A DNA stretch of 64,000 nt from assembly GCA_031772625.1 (NCBI GenBank), contig CM062813.1, positions 762,538,720-762,602,719 on the forward strand, read 5' to 3'. The stretch is from Pinus tabuliformis. Its lineage: Eukaryota > Streptophyta > Pinopsida > Pinales > Pinaceae. Both the position numbers and the translations under genes were made by a program. This document shows positions 11,405 through 22,710 of this stretch, in pieces. The notes under the pieces are model-generated. The model ran no database searches. It saw only the letters and a list, made by a program, of their open reading frames with translations, and was not told where the DNA came from. How positions within the stretch are numbered: position 1 is the stretch's first letter; each line of letters opens with the position of its first letter.

Positions 11405-12617
11405 GCCTTTCAAAAAAAATAGGTTGAATGATACAAATTCAAACTCTCCTATTGATAATATATAGCTTAAAGAATGAAAATTTCCTTCTAAAGTTTCCCT
11501 CCAAAAATTTTCGCCAAAATTTTTCCCTCCAAAATTTTTGTTTCATGTATTTCTCTCCATAATTTTCTTCTACAATTTATTGAAAAATTTTAACTAAATT
11601 TTTTTTATGAAATAAATATTTTAAATTAAAATTGTAAACTAAATATTTTACCTAAATTAATTTATTACTTAAATTATATAATATTTACTAAACAATTGAA
11701 TGTTTTTTTTAATTTTTATTATACCTTCTAAAACAAATTAATTACAAATTCACCGTGTTGTAAAACAATTCTGTAATGTTCGATTTATCATAGTTCCCTA
11801 TATTGCCATAACAAAATTTACATGTTAAGTTTTTTATAAAAACAAATTAGTCCCACATTAACCGTATGGTAAAACAATTCTATAATTTCTGCTATATAAT
11901 AAATTTCATTATCACTATTCCTAAAATCACATCAAGGATTTTTGAGATTTGTTAAAAGACTTGGAGCGAATTTGTAGAGCAGCTACATTGCTATCAAAAA
12001 CATATTCAATGGGGAATTATCACATTTGAAAGGTTAGTTTCTTTTTTTCATGTGTGCAAATTTTAAAATTAAATTAGTTTAATGAAATTTTTTTTTTTTT
12101 AGAAATTAAAAATTTCAATGATACAGATTGACCCACTACGTCCACAATGGGCGTGGTGGGCCGGATCATTCTCCTAGCGGCCCAACAGGCCTGTGGGGGA
12201 GGGGCAAGGGGGCTGGCTGACTAGCCACCAACCAAACCTCGGTGGCCCAATGGTCGACCACTGGGGTGGGGCAGAGGGGTGGCACCGGGCCCCCCGCCCC
12301 ACCCCGGCAGCCCAACAACTACCCGAGGTGGCTAGTTGTTGGGCCGTCGAGGTGGGACGGGGTGGCTAGGGGTGGGATGGGGAGGTGTCCGTTGGGCCAT
12401 CAAGGTGGGGTAGGGGAGCTGGCGCCCGACTCTACGCCCACTCCGGCAGGCCAATTTCCCGGGTGGGGCGACAGGGGGCTTTTCTTTTTAATTTTTTTTT
12501 TTTTTTTTTTAAATTGTTATGTTTTACCAAATTAATTATCATTTATCGTTTTGTTTGTTAATTTAAGCTATTTTTTGTAATTTATTTATTTATATATGTG
12601 TCTTTTTTTGCAGGAAA
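11405..12617. promoter_or_regulatory. Divergent intergenic region of the DNA transposon
   Basis: This 1.2 kb region separates the two head-to-head genes and must hold both promoters. It is very AT-rich except for the island at 12127-12482. A GTTAGT donor after 12030 and a TTTTTTTGCAG acceptor just before the ATG at 12618 suggest a 5' untranslated intron that would contain the island. No single TATA box stands out. Confidence 0.5.
12127..12482. other. CpG-rich GC island between the divergent genes
   Basis: About 355 bp of strongly GC-rich sequence with roughly 20 CpG dinucleotides, set in surroundings of mostly A and T. It contains two related units, GTTGGGCCGTCGAGGTGGGA and GTTGGGCCATCAAGGTGGGG, about 53 bp apart, and several GGGCCC or CCCGGG palindromes. 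An open frame of 97 codons crosses it, but the composition explains that. It could be a regulatory island or a separate GC-rich repeat insertion. Confidence 0.75.
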
Positions 12618-15600
12618 ATGGCATCAAAGAAGATTTTTGTGAATCTTTCTAGACCAAAGACTGTTAAAGGTGGATCGTCAAAAAGCCCTGTTGAATGAAC
12701 CAAACCTGAGCTAATAGTTACAAATATTTCAAGTGCCTAAAACAATAAGGAGATGATTTCATACTGGAAGAAATTAAAGGAAGTGAAACTTCCAGAAAAT
12801 ATATGGTATGTGAAAGAAAGAGAGTGCAGATGTGCAGATATCTATATGTTGATATACTTAACGATAGTGGAATTTATGAGGTGTTGGTAAAGGTCATAGA
12901 CATGTGTTCGGTATCGGACAGTGAAGTTAATTACATACTTACAAAACCGCCCAAGTCACATGAAAGGATTAAATATTAGTTATTATATTCATTGTATGAC
13001 ACGAGAGAGATATCTACAAAGTTGTGTAAACAAATCGTATATGAAATTACACAAAATATCGTAAGTATTTATATTTATATTTATATTTTGCGTTATTGTA
13101 ACTATCTCATTATATTGTTATAACTTAGTTTTTATTGACATATGATATTTTGTTTGACAAAATTTTGTTGAAAGTGTTTCAATTATATTGGGAGGCATTC
13201 ATTTCATAGAGCATGATATTATGAATGTTGTCAGCAGTTTCTACTTAGTGTCAGAATAAAAGATGGCAAACAAGAAAAAGGTAGTAATTCATGATGCTAC
13301 AAAACTACATTCGAGGGATCAGAAAAAAAATGCCTATAGTGGATAAATCTAGCAAAGGTAGACAGGTTACATTTGAAGATAAAGGTGTTGCAACTGACAC
13401 TGAAGAATATGTTGTCGTTACTAAGGATGACATTAGAACTGATGTTAGAAAGGAGAAGATTCGTAAAAGGCCAAAAATAACAATGCCTAAGAATAAATCT
13501 GTTCTAGTTAATGATGAGAATGTTATGAGGAAAAAAAGTTAAGTTGAACATTCTCAAGTAGTTATTACCAATAGTGAAGGTCATAGTGAAACTTCAAAAG
13601 AAAGCAGATAAATCATTACACCAGAAGTTGATTTAGAGGATGGCATTATTAAAACAAAACAAAATGCCCTTCAACATAATTTGACAAAGAGAAACTTAAT
13701 TGACGGTGGCCGTACATTTCAGCTTAATGTGACACAAATCTATAAGGAAAGTGAAGGACAATGTAAATATCAAATAAGAAATCCACACCACTTGCATGTT
13801 CACAACTTGAAGACATTGATGAGGTACAACCCATATGCTCATGTGGTTAATTATGTGCTTCTTGTTGATGCAGTTCAATTTCCCAACAAAGAAGCATTTG
13901 ATAAGTCAAAATGTTTTGAATACAATTATTATGTGCTTGGGGGGAACCATTCTGTAGAAGCTCAAAGACAATTGATGGAGGAATATCCCAATAACCCACG
14001 TTTTGAAACAATGAAATGTAGCATTTATGTTGGTTTATCAGATACAAAAGCAAATTTAGTGGCATGGGATCATAATTCAGATAATGAATATAGGATGTCT
14101 ATGACTTTCATCGAAAGAGTTAGATTTATTCATAGTGCATTTGAATAAAAATGTGGTGGGGATAATATAAATGTTACTGTAGATTTCCGAAAGGGATGTT
14201 GTATGGAAATAGGCTATCAAATTGAGGAGAAAATCAATTCAAAAGGTGGCAGAGTAAATACTGATTTATTTAGAGTTATTGATAACATTTGCCAGTTGGC
14301 ATTTAGAACTGGAGAGATATGGAGATCGATTAATGAGATTTTTAGCATGTGGGAGAACATTGGCATTAAAAAACAAAAGGCCAAAAGGTCTAAACCATTG
14401 ATATGTAGCAACAGTAAATCAGGTCCTGCAATGAAGCAGCTTCTAGAAGATATGACTATCACACCTTGGAGAGAATTGCAAGGAGTGAAGGATGCAAAAC
14501 TTGTCAAAGCAGTGTTATCTCGTGTGAGGTCAGGGGAATTATCATTGGAGGAAATGTCTGAGGAATTTCAAAAGTAAGTTTGTTGAATTATTTTTACTTA
14601 TTTCTAGATTATAATTTTCTTTTAAATATAACATATTGTTCTTGATAGTATTTGTTATAAATATCATTATATTAACTTTTTTTACTTTATCTATGCAATC
14701 ACAAAGTTTACATGAAAATACAAGAACAAATGGTTAAATTTTGAATCAAGATAGTTGTGATGATGTTGTACGCAACTATCCAGATTCAAGTTCTACATCA
14801 ACACTTAAAAAAAATATCTTTCATTTAAAAAGGTATGTTGATTTATACATTCATTTTTATTCATCTGTATACTATTTTTATTTTATAACTTATACATATA
14901 TTTGTTTATTTTATTAAAGATGAGGAAGGATGCAAATGGAGCACCAGATAGTTTCAAAACCTTTATTGAAAAAATTAAGATCGAAAGACTGAAGAAGCAA
15001 CGTCTTAAGAATGTTGAACTTGATCCAACTCTTACTCATTTCATTTGGAATGGGCTTGACACTATTCAATATCAAGTAATACAAGGTGATTGTGAATACA
15101 TTGCTAAAATCATACCTAAAAGGGATTATGCCTTAGTTATTGCAGATATTCCCCATGGTTTCAATATCCCAAACATTGACTATGATAGTGACCCTTATAC
15201 TTATCAAGATCTTAGTAAAGTGGTTGCGAGATTTCTAGAAGTCACATCATCACCATTATGGAGATTTGTGACATTTTATTCAGACACACAATTGGAAATG
15301 TTATTGTCAAGCTTCAAGGGGAAAACAAACTCAAGGATGCAGCTTACATGGTAAGACATTGAAAATATATATTTGATTAATGTTAAAAAAATCATTTATG
15401 TACAAGTTAATTAAACTTTTACTATTTCATGTTACAAGCAAAAGTCAAATCTTCTTAACCGTGAAGATCAACCATTTATAAATGATTGTGAGTTCATCCA
15501 TATTGATAGTTGGGCAAAAGATGATAGCTATATGTCTATGATTTTTAATTGGGTAGATGGAAAGAGTCATAGCCAAGTACTGGCTTATGATGTTGTTGTG

Positions 15601-16198
15601 AGAAAACTAACATATGAAGACAAAGAATCAAAAGGAGAGATAGTTAACATTTATCAAAAACCACAGTTATTGATTAACTATCTTATAGACATATGTTCAA
15701 ATGAAGGAGATTGAGTTCTGAATTTATTTTCTAGCTCAAGTGAGTTTTATTATATGGAATTGAATTTCAATATCTTCTTTCTTAATTCATAAATCATTAT
15801 ACTAATTTAATTCATTATTTCTTTTGTGCTTGATAATTAGGTAAAACACTAGCATGTTGCCTTCAAAAAGGAAGAAATTGCATTTGCATTGAAAAAGACC
15901 AGTACAATGCAATTTTATTCAGCAAAGAATTAATGCTCTTCAATTTCTTCCAGATGCAATGCAAGAAATTGGGTTGAAGAAAGGGGATTTTAGTGAATCA
16001 CGTGTGGCAAAAAAGACAAAGGAACCTCAACCACCATTACATGGAATGATTGGAAAGGCATACATTGGGAGATTTACAAACATCAAAGATCCATTAGAAG
16101 AGGAAAATGAGCAAAATGAAGCAGAAAATATTGTGGAAGAAGACAATGATGAAACTCTAGAGGATGAAGAGTTTGGATTACGTGATATTGTTGATTAA
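12618..16198 (+). pseudogene. ParB-like domain fused to beta-class DNA amino-methyltransferase
   Basis: A multi-exon gene whose ATG at 12618 lies 4 bp after a splice acceptor. The second coding block (about 13263-14574) ends with a ParB-like domain: QLNVTQIYKE, then YYVLGGNHSVEAQRQL (about 13927-13974), then YVGLSDTKANLVAWDHN. The next part carries the methyltransferase. YALVIADIPHGFN (about 15127-15165) looks like the catalytic motif IV (DPPY type). KPQLLINYLIDICSNEGD (about 15660-15712) is motif X. VLNLFSSSS, joined in phase across an intron at 15740-15840 to KTLACCLQKGRNCICIEKD, is the SAM-binding motif I. Motif IV before motif I is the order of beta-class N6-adenine or N4-cytosine methyltransferases. 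The C terminus is acidic. Frames are broken about six times and motif IV has His where an aromatic is usual, so this copy is probably dead. Exons upstream of 13263 are uncertain. Confidence 0.72.
15740..15840 (+). other. Intron splitting the methyltransferase SAM motif
   Basis: A GTGAGT donor follows exon sequence ending at 15739 and a GATAATTAG acceptor ends at 15840. The split codon restores Ser-Lys-Thr at the end of motif I exactly in phase. This is the best-supported intron of the gene. Others with GTAAGT-type donors begin near 13061, 14575 and 15351. Confidence 0.75.
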
Positions 16199-17005
16199 AT
16201 TTAAGTTATGTTTGGAAATCAAGCTCATTTTTTGTAACTATTAATTAGTTATACATGTAATGTTTTGACTTTGACATTTTATGAGAAGAATAAGCATTCA
16301 ATTAATATTGTTATGTTTTCAATATTTGTATTATGTGATTTTCGCATTAATTTTTATGTTAGTCATTATTTTTTAAAAAAATTTATGATTATTATTATTA
16401 TTTTGACATGAAATTCATAAAAAAAAACTATTATTTAACCATTTTTTGTTAAATTTTTCCTATAAAAATTGTGATTTTGACATGTCATTTCTAACAAAAA
16501 GTTATCAAAATGAGTAATTTTTTAGTTATATTTATGTTGAAAATGGTTATTTTTATGTCAATTGTTAAAAATTATTGTTTTTTAGAGACAATTATTTGAT
16601 GTGCATTGAAAAATTAACTAACAATGTATAAATACGTAGAATATCGAAACTTTAAAATATTGACCTTGTTCTTTAAATATGCAAAACAATAAAAAAACTC
16701 ACTACAAAAAAAAAACAATGAAGAAGAAGACCACTTCAAAAATTGTTAAATTTAGAAAATAATTATTTACATTTCATACATTAGAAAATTTAAAGTCAAA
16801 AAATAGGTCTTTTAAAAAAAGGGCCTGATGCAGAATCACCACTTTTTTAAATTAGCATGAAAATCACTAACATTCTAAAATGTAATGTACATAAAAAAGT
16901 TTAAAGTGCCAAAAACTATGCTTAAAAAAAATATGTGTATTCTCCATCCCCCCTTTTCAAAATCGGGTCACTTTTTTGCTACCTCTACGAAATGGGTAAT
17001 CGTAT
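16199..17005. other. AT-rich right arm of the DNA transposon
   Basis: Non-coding A/T-rich sequence following the methyltransferase gene, with an AATAAGCATT-type stretch near 16290 that could serve polyadenylation. A frame of 140 codons starting near 16885 runs out of the transposon into LTR-A and shows no domain, so it is not called. Confidence 0.5.
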
Positions 17006-17037
17006 TAGTTCTTGTTTCAAAGTTTACATTTTTTTTG
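17006..17037 (-). repeat. Right terminal inverted repeat of the DNA transposon
   Basis: The reverse complement begins GTC, then eight A, then TGTAAACTTTGAAAC, then AAGAACTA, matching 6648-6676. LTR-A sequence resumes just to its right. Confidence 0.75.
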
Positions 17038-17040
17038 ACA

Positions 17041-17426
17041 AACCTTCCTCGTCATAATGGTTTCAATGACCGTCTCATCTTTGTGCACTTTTCTGATAGA
17101 TGTTGTACAAATCCCTCTTTTGCATGTGTGTCTCTACTAGGGTGGTACTACTTCCTCTCTCTTAGAGTCTCACTTTTCCTTCCCCCCCATAGTGAAATAA
17201 ATTTGACACACGTGATCGAACACTCACCAAGAACACCCCCTTGCTTTTTGAAGGCACGTTTTCACTCCTCTCTCTTGGCGATAGTCAGAGCCAAGGAATA
17301 TCTTTAAGATAGCCTACAACCAGGCCATATACCGGATGGGACTCCTACACCAAACAGTGTGAGGTCTAATTAGGACTTTCTATCGGGGAGATCCCCTGAA
17401 TGTTGGCGGATCCAGCACTGTCAACA
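17041..17426 (+). mobile_element. LTR-A copy 1, last segment with LTR 3' end
   Basis: Matches the ends of the other LTR-A copies: a TGTGTGTCT(C/T)TACTAG block, GAAAGAACC-like and GCCAAGGAA-like blocks, then GTGAGGTCTAATT(A/G)GGACTT, and the terminus GTCAACA at 17426. It directly abuts minus-strand Gypsy-1 RT sequence, as expected if this LTR-A element inserted into the Gypsy-1 RT. Confidence 0.8.
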
Positions 17427-17857
17427 CATGCCAAGGTATCTAATACTTGATCTATAAAAGGTAGTGGAAAATGATCTTTCAAAGTAGCTTTATTTAATTC
17501 CCTATAGTCAATACACACTCTCCATTTCCCATTTTTCTTTGGAACAATGACCAAAGGTGACACCCATTGACTATCTGATATTGGATAGATGAAATTCACA
17601 TTAAGTAACTTTTGTAATTCCTCCTTAACAATTTCTCTCATATTAGGGTTCATCCTTCTCTGAGATTGTCTAACTGGTTTGACATTTTCCTGGATATAAA
17701 TATGATGCATACAAGTTTTAGGATCAATCCCTTTCATATCAGTATATTCCCATGCATAAGCAGAAGAGTGTTTTTGCAGCATCATTATCAAAATATTCTT
17801 TTGAATTTCTTCCAAGTTATTATTAATATTTAATGTTTTTCCTGGAAAAATTTCCAC
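17427..17857 (-). pseudogene. Gypsy-1 reverse transcriptase, N-terminal part
   Basis: Minus-strand gypsy RT beginning. It shows HSSAYAWEYTDMKGIDPKTC, VRQSQRRMNPNMREIVKEEL, WVSPLVIVPKKNGKWRVCID and YRELNKATLKDHFPLPFIDQ. The sequence stops at VLDTLA where LTR-A copy 1 begins. The remaining RT, RNase H and integrase would lie beyond the left window edge. The wording fits Athila/Tat-type elements. Confidence 0.88.
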
Positions 17858-18664
17858 CTAAGAATTGCCAAAATTTTCCATAGAATGTAAAGCCTTTGGT
17901 GAAATGATAAATATTCAATATTGCATTGTTTGTGAAAACTTTGATCCTGTTAACAGTATAGGGAAGAATCATTATTATTCATTAAATTTATCAGTTAATC
18001 TTCCTCATCTAATTATGAAAGAGTATATCATCAAAGTTTTCATTACCATCCTTTCTCCAAATTTTACTTTCTACTTCAGTTATTGTTTTTACAAATGGAT
18101 ATAATATGAATTTCTTAGTAGAGTTTCCATCATAAATATACATGTCACCAGATCTACAACTTATAAATGCATCAGTTGTAGCTAGCTAAGGTCTACCAAG
18201 GATCAACATATGACCTCCTAAATTATTCTTGGGAGTTAAAATCATGAAATCTACAGGATATTACCAAGAATCTATAGAAACAGACACATCTTCCAATACA
18301 CCATCTGGTTTGATAACAAATCTATCTGCTAATTGTAACAATGTGGGAATATATTGAAGACTAGGAAGCTTTAATTGCTCCATTGTCTATTTACTCATAA
18401 TGTTGATGGCTTCTCCTAGATCAATCAAAGTGTTTGGAATCTCAATACCATAGGGCTACATGGATCTAGACATTTTTGAACAATTGGTTTCCCCATCATA
18501 ATATCAGTAATTTTCCATACCAATTGGATCTTTTTAACGTCTTCTATTTTTATTCCTGATTTTCTAATGCATAGCTCCTTAATATTTTTTGCAAATATTG
18601 GTATTTCCTTTATAGCTTGAAGTAAAGGAATTTTGATGCAAATATTTTTAAGTTCATCTAGCAT
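17858..18664 (-). pseudogene. Gypsy-1 protease region
   Basis: On the minus strand an LLQAIKEIPIFAKNIKEL segment is followed by LIDLGEAINIM, where the DxG stands at the protease active-site position. LQLADRFVIKPDGVLEDV and a GGHMLILGRP-type segment follow. This series is characteristic of Athila-like protease domains. It connects gag (to the right) with RT (to the left). Broken fossil. Confidence 0.78.
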
Positions 18665-19190
18665 ATCGTAATTTGGTAAAACAATTTCCCTTTCTATTCC
18701 TTTATTAATTTTGAGCCTTTCAGGAAAAGGTGGATCTTGTAAGGAAATAGAAGGTTGTTCTACTAGAGTAACTGTAAGAGCTTGTTTTATTTACTCATCC
18801 TTTGATTGTACAGGAACACCTTCCTCTAGAGGAGAAATTTCTTGATCAAGATTTGCATCTTTTTCATGGATTTCATCCTCTTTAGATTTTTGAATGGAAA
18901 TTGTTCGTGACTTGTTTTGGAAAACCCTACCAAATCTAAGTTGAACATCATTTAGACCTAATGGGGTTATCATACAAGCTTGAAAATTTTGTCCTCCAAC
19001 ATTATAAATAACTTGTTGATTTTTATTATTTGGATTTGGGAGCAGATGAGCATGTAGTTGATTGGAATTTTCAGGAAATGGTAATGAAAGTTGTTGATTT
19101 GGATTTTGATATTGAGGGGGTTGGCTTGGTTGAGGAGAATAATACTGTGGTAGAAAAGAATAAAGTTGTTGGAATTGAGGATATTGAGGA
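18665..19190 (-). pseudogene. Gypsy-1 gag C-terminal region
   Basis: Minus-strand sequence encodes a Pro/Gln/Asn/Tyr-rich stretch with NPQYPQFQQLY-like and PPQYQNPNQQLS-like motifs, then a charged linker with SKEDEIHEKDANLDQEISPL. Low-complexity PQY-rich regions are usual at the C-terminal end of this gag type. The sequence ends abruptly near 19190, where plus-strand ZnK-RNH sequence starts without its 5' LTR. That suggests a deletion at this junction. Confidence 0.65.
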
Positions 19191-19193
19191 TTT

Positions 19194-19509
19194 TTGCGCT
19201 TTGTGTGAAGTCATTGGGCACGCCACCAATAATTGTCCTAAACTTCCTCGACTCAAACCTTTTGTTCGTGAAGCGTTCCTTGAGTCAAATATCCCAGAAG
19301 TCCATGTTAAAATATCGAGACCACCTAAGAAACTCAAAATTCTTCGCACAAACCACCCTTGTGCCCTATGTGATCATCATGGTCACTATTCCCATTATTG
19401 CCCTCATCTCGATGAATTTTGCAATCTCCTTGGGGTGATTCATGAATACGAGGCCACTCGTAGTGGAGCCTCTACTCCTCTACCTATGGATTCTGGTACC
19501 ACCAGTTAA
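19194..19509 (+). pseudogene. ZnK-RNH double zinc-knuckle segment
   Basis: Two CCHC knuckles of the form CX2CX4HX4C: CALCEVIGHATNNCP near 19195 and CALCDHHGHYSHYCP near 19360. They are separated by about 40 residues with RPPKKLKIL. Such knuckles normally bind RNA in gag proteins. Sequence upstream of 19194 in the same frame is antisense to Gypsy-1 gag and is not part of this protein. Fossil. Confidence 0.75.
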
Positions 19510-20056
19510 CCAGAACAGGGAAACTCTAGTCCTACTATTGTGATCCCTCCCCCTGATGTCGAGATGACGGACACCACAGGCCCCATTCTTTACCTATAGT
19601 AATCCTTGAGTTCCTCATAGGTAAACCTTTCTGAGGTTTCCACGTGCATTTCTATCGAACCTCCTTCAAAATAATCCTAGGTCTCAACATCAGTATATCC
19701 TCCATTTACCATTCCATCATCTATCATTCAAGGCGATGTGTATGTTAACCTTATTTCTCAGGTTGATGCACCAGGTAATCCCGCCACATCATGTATTTAG
19801 TCTTCCTCCCGTTCACCCATCTCCCATCCTGATGAGGACACCATGGAAGCTGAGTCTACCCCTGATTACCCCTACCCTTAAGTAAGGGGGCATTTCTTTA
19901 GAGGATTTTGAAGGCCATTTCCTTCTTAATTCTCCCAATGTGCTCTACCTCAAGAAATTCCGCTCATAGCACATCCCTTTGATTTGCGTGTCTTTATTTC
20001 TGCCATCAAGTTAGGTAGATTGCATCATCTCATCAGTTTTCTTTTGCACCTTTCAT

Positions 20057-20500
20057 ATGGATCCATCATCCACACCATATATCGGTCATGCTAACGGTGC
20101 AATTCACTTCTCCTGGAATCTAGCCTCGGTAGCCAGGGCCATTTTTACCCCCTTTCATATGATAGTCCTTTCAAATGACGTGTGCATTGGATCTGCCACC
20201 AATAATCAGGACGAATATGATGTAGTGATTGGTTTGTTAGTCTATGCCCTTGCTCATCGCATCCTTCATCTTCATGTTCATTTAGATTCCTTGCTACTTG
20301 TCATGCAATTGAATGGTGTTTATCATGTGCATTACCAAGTCCTATTTAGAAATTATCTACAAGTGAAGCTATTAGTACGTGAATTTGAAACCATTACTTT
20401 CATTCATGTGCCTAGAGCCCAAAATCACTATGTAGATACCATTGCAAACAACATTCTAGATTGTCATTTATCACATGTATACCACATAAGACAACCATAA
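20057..20500 (+). pseudogene. ZnK-RNH RNase H-like domain (RVT_3 type)
   Basis: A 147-residue open segment. It has the pattern SATNNQDEYDVVIGLLVYAL, LHVHLDSLLLVMQLNG and FIHVPRAQNHYVDTIA. These match the TNNxAEYxAxxxGL, DSxLVxxQ and VPRxxNxxAD signatures of RVT_3 (archaeal-type RNase H-like) domains. In Tat-lineage retroelements and plant LINEs such a domain accompanies RT; here no RT is present. Fossil. Confidence 0.8.
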
Positions 20501-22654
20501 ACAACACAAATAGCGAACCATAATCATCATATAAAATGCATAATCATATTATGTATCACATAATTTTTTGGAGCCCATAGCTCTAAATACATCTGGTATG
20601 CCCATAGCATACTGGTGGGGCACATAAGCCCCTACATCTCCTTTGGAGGATTTCGTGCCAAGTTGTGTTGAGATGCTTGCATCCCTTTTTCAAGCACTTG
20701 GAACACAATGGCACTCCACAAAATCCTCCTGCTAGGGGGCATTATTCCCACCGTTGCATACCAGATCAGCATCCCATGCTTGGGGGAATGATGGTTTTCC
20801 CCTAGCCATCTTCTATATTAAGTCTCGGCCTAGATCCCACTGGATCTAGGTATGGTTGATTATCCTCCCATTCCTTGGACACTTTGTCCTACCGGCCTCT
20901 CCGGCAAGCCATATGCACATCACATATCGTAGACATTTGATACCATATCTTCAAATATTCTACTACGTACCACCTAGTCCCCATGTTTGACTTAGTGGGT
21001 GAGGATGATTCTAGACCGCCTCTAGTAGTTCATTCTCGTTTTCCTCGTTCCTTAATTCTTCATCAGGAACCATCGTTCCAAGAAGCATTAAGGCCATCTT
21101 TAGACAAGTAAGGCCACTTGCCTGAAATTCGTAGACCCCACTTCTAATGGTCGGTTTGTCCGCTATGATCTCCACAATATTTAGGGCTCCTCTCAAAATG
21201 GAGGGAAAGCACCCGTTTATAAGAAAACCCATATTTTTTCTATCGCACATTGCGACAAAATTGTAGCTCCATTTGATGAACTTTTAGAACCATTGGAAAG
21301 CTCTCACCAAGCTATATAATGGGTCTTCCTTAGTTTTTAATGATTTGACACTTCACCAGGAAGCCATTTTTCCATGAAAGGTCACTTTGTCACCTCTCAA
21401 AATCGAATTTTGTCATAAAGCAAAACTTGTACTTTAAGGTCCACCTCCTCTTAATACTTGTCATACCATATCTCAATTTTCTTCATGAGTAACCATCATT
21501 TACTCATGTTTTCATGGTCCCCACTGGGCCTAGTCTGTGTGGCAACGTCATCGATTCACCCTTGTTCATAGCATCCGTGATGAGTCTCCCTTGCATTCTT
21601 GGAGTCTATTTCACATCCCATCATATAATGTCACATTATTCCATCCATATTTCCATATCATTCATCCTGTGTTGCCCATTTTTCCCTCCAGTCATAATGT
21701 CCCCATCCCCTCTGGAGTTGAGTCAGTTGCTGCCAGGTCAACCATGCACCTTATGCTCTGACAAGGGAAGTCATCTGTTTGTCCCTCGGTCCCATTTCCC
21801 CATTATACCTGGTGTCATTCCATCACTCACATTACTATTTTACCTCGTGCTTTAGTTGAGGATCCTCGTTGCCTCATCTATCGCGGGCCCTATTATGTCA
21901 ATATCAACTCATTTATTCCAAAAGGATGGCCTAGAGGATAGTGTATCTCAATTCCAACTTCCATTCTTCTTTGGCACCTTGGATTGAGCAGAGGGTCTCA
22001 TTATTTCCCTTTGACTTAGTCATTTCATGTTCGTGATCCATACACTTGATGGTCTAGTGATGCAGCAGATTGTACCAGTGATTCCGAGTGTGCGTGAGAT
22101 GTTTCAGACCTCATGAGGGGGTGGCCCTTCAGGTATCCCCCCGCATGCCCGGATGCATACCTACTATGTTGTAGCCTCAGATGCAGTTCTGCAGAGTTGA
22201 TGGATTCGACTCCTACCGTTCGCATTGTTCATCGCATGCACGTCTCCTCCACATGATCCATTCAGTTTTGCAGAGCCCTTCCTTATTAAACAGGACTTCT
22301 CCGATTGTTCTACCCTCCCTTCTACCCATTTTATTGAGGGAAGGGTCATTATATCTCATGTACTCAGATATTATTGTATTCAGTCCTGCCTCATGTTTTT
22401 ACCAAGTGCATTATGTATATGAGACACATTGTATTATTTTCTGGCTCTGTTATGCCAGCATGTCATGTACCATTCAGCATGTACTTCATTGCTCGATTTC
22501 ATATTTCTGGGTGAACCATTATTTTTGTACTAAGTTATCTCAGCGGGTATGGGTATGCCTCCCCCGACTCATTGAGCTTCGGTACCACAACATAAAAGAG
22601 ACTTGCATTAGTGTCACCCCCTCTATCTCTATACTCCCTCGGCTCAGCTTCATT

Positions 22655-22710
<56 letters not shown>

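Larger units (their letters stand above)
6641..17040. mobile_element. Large DNA transposon with DUF7869-like and ParB-methyltransferase genes
   Basis: A ~10.4 kb block interrupting LTR-A copy 1, with LTR-A sequence on both sides (6332-6640 and 17041-17426). Near-identical inverted repeats lie at its edges: 6648-6676 against the reverse complement of 17006-17037, sharing ATGTAAACTTTGAAAC and GAACTA. Inside are two divergent multi-exon genes separated by a ~1.2 kb promoter region with a CpG-rich island. No RT, integrase or LTR is present, so a cut-and-paste type is likely. I do not recognise a described superfamily with this gene pair. A target duplication could not be identified, so boundaries are approximate. 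Confidence 0.72.

Noticed and set aside
12242-12535. Open frame of 97 codons across the GC-rich island
   Set aside because: Gly/Pro/Trp-rich content follows from base composition; no domain, and it lies in the probable 5' intron.
6641-17040. An integrated giant-virus fragment as source of the ParB-methyltransferase
   Set aside because: Introns, flanking inverted repeats and the partner DUF7869-like gene fit a transposon better; no other viral hallmark gene is seen.
16885-17307. 140-codon plus-strand frame
   Set aside because: Crosses the transposon terminal repeat into LTR-A and has no domain.
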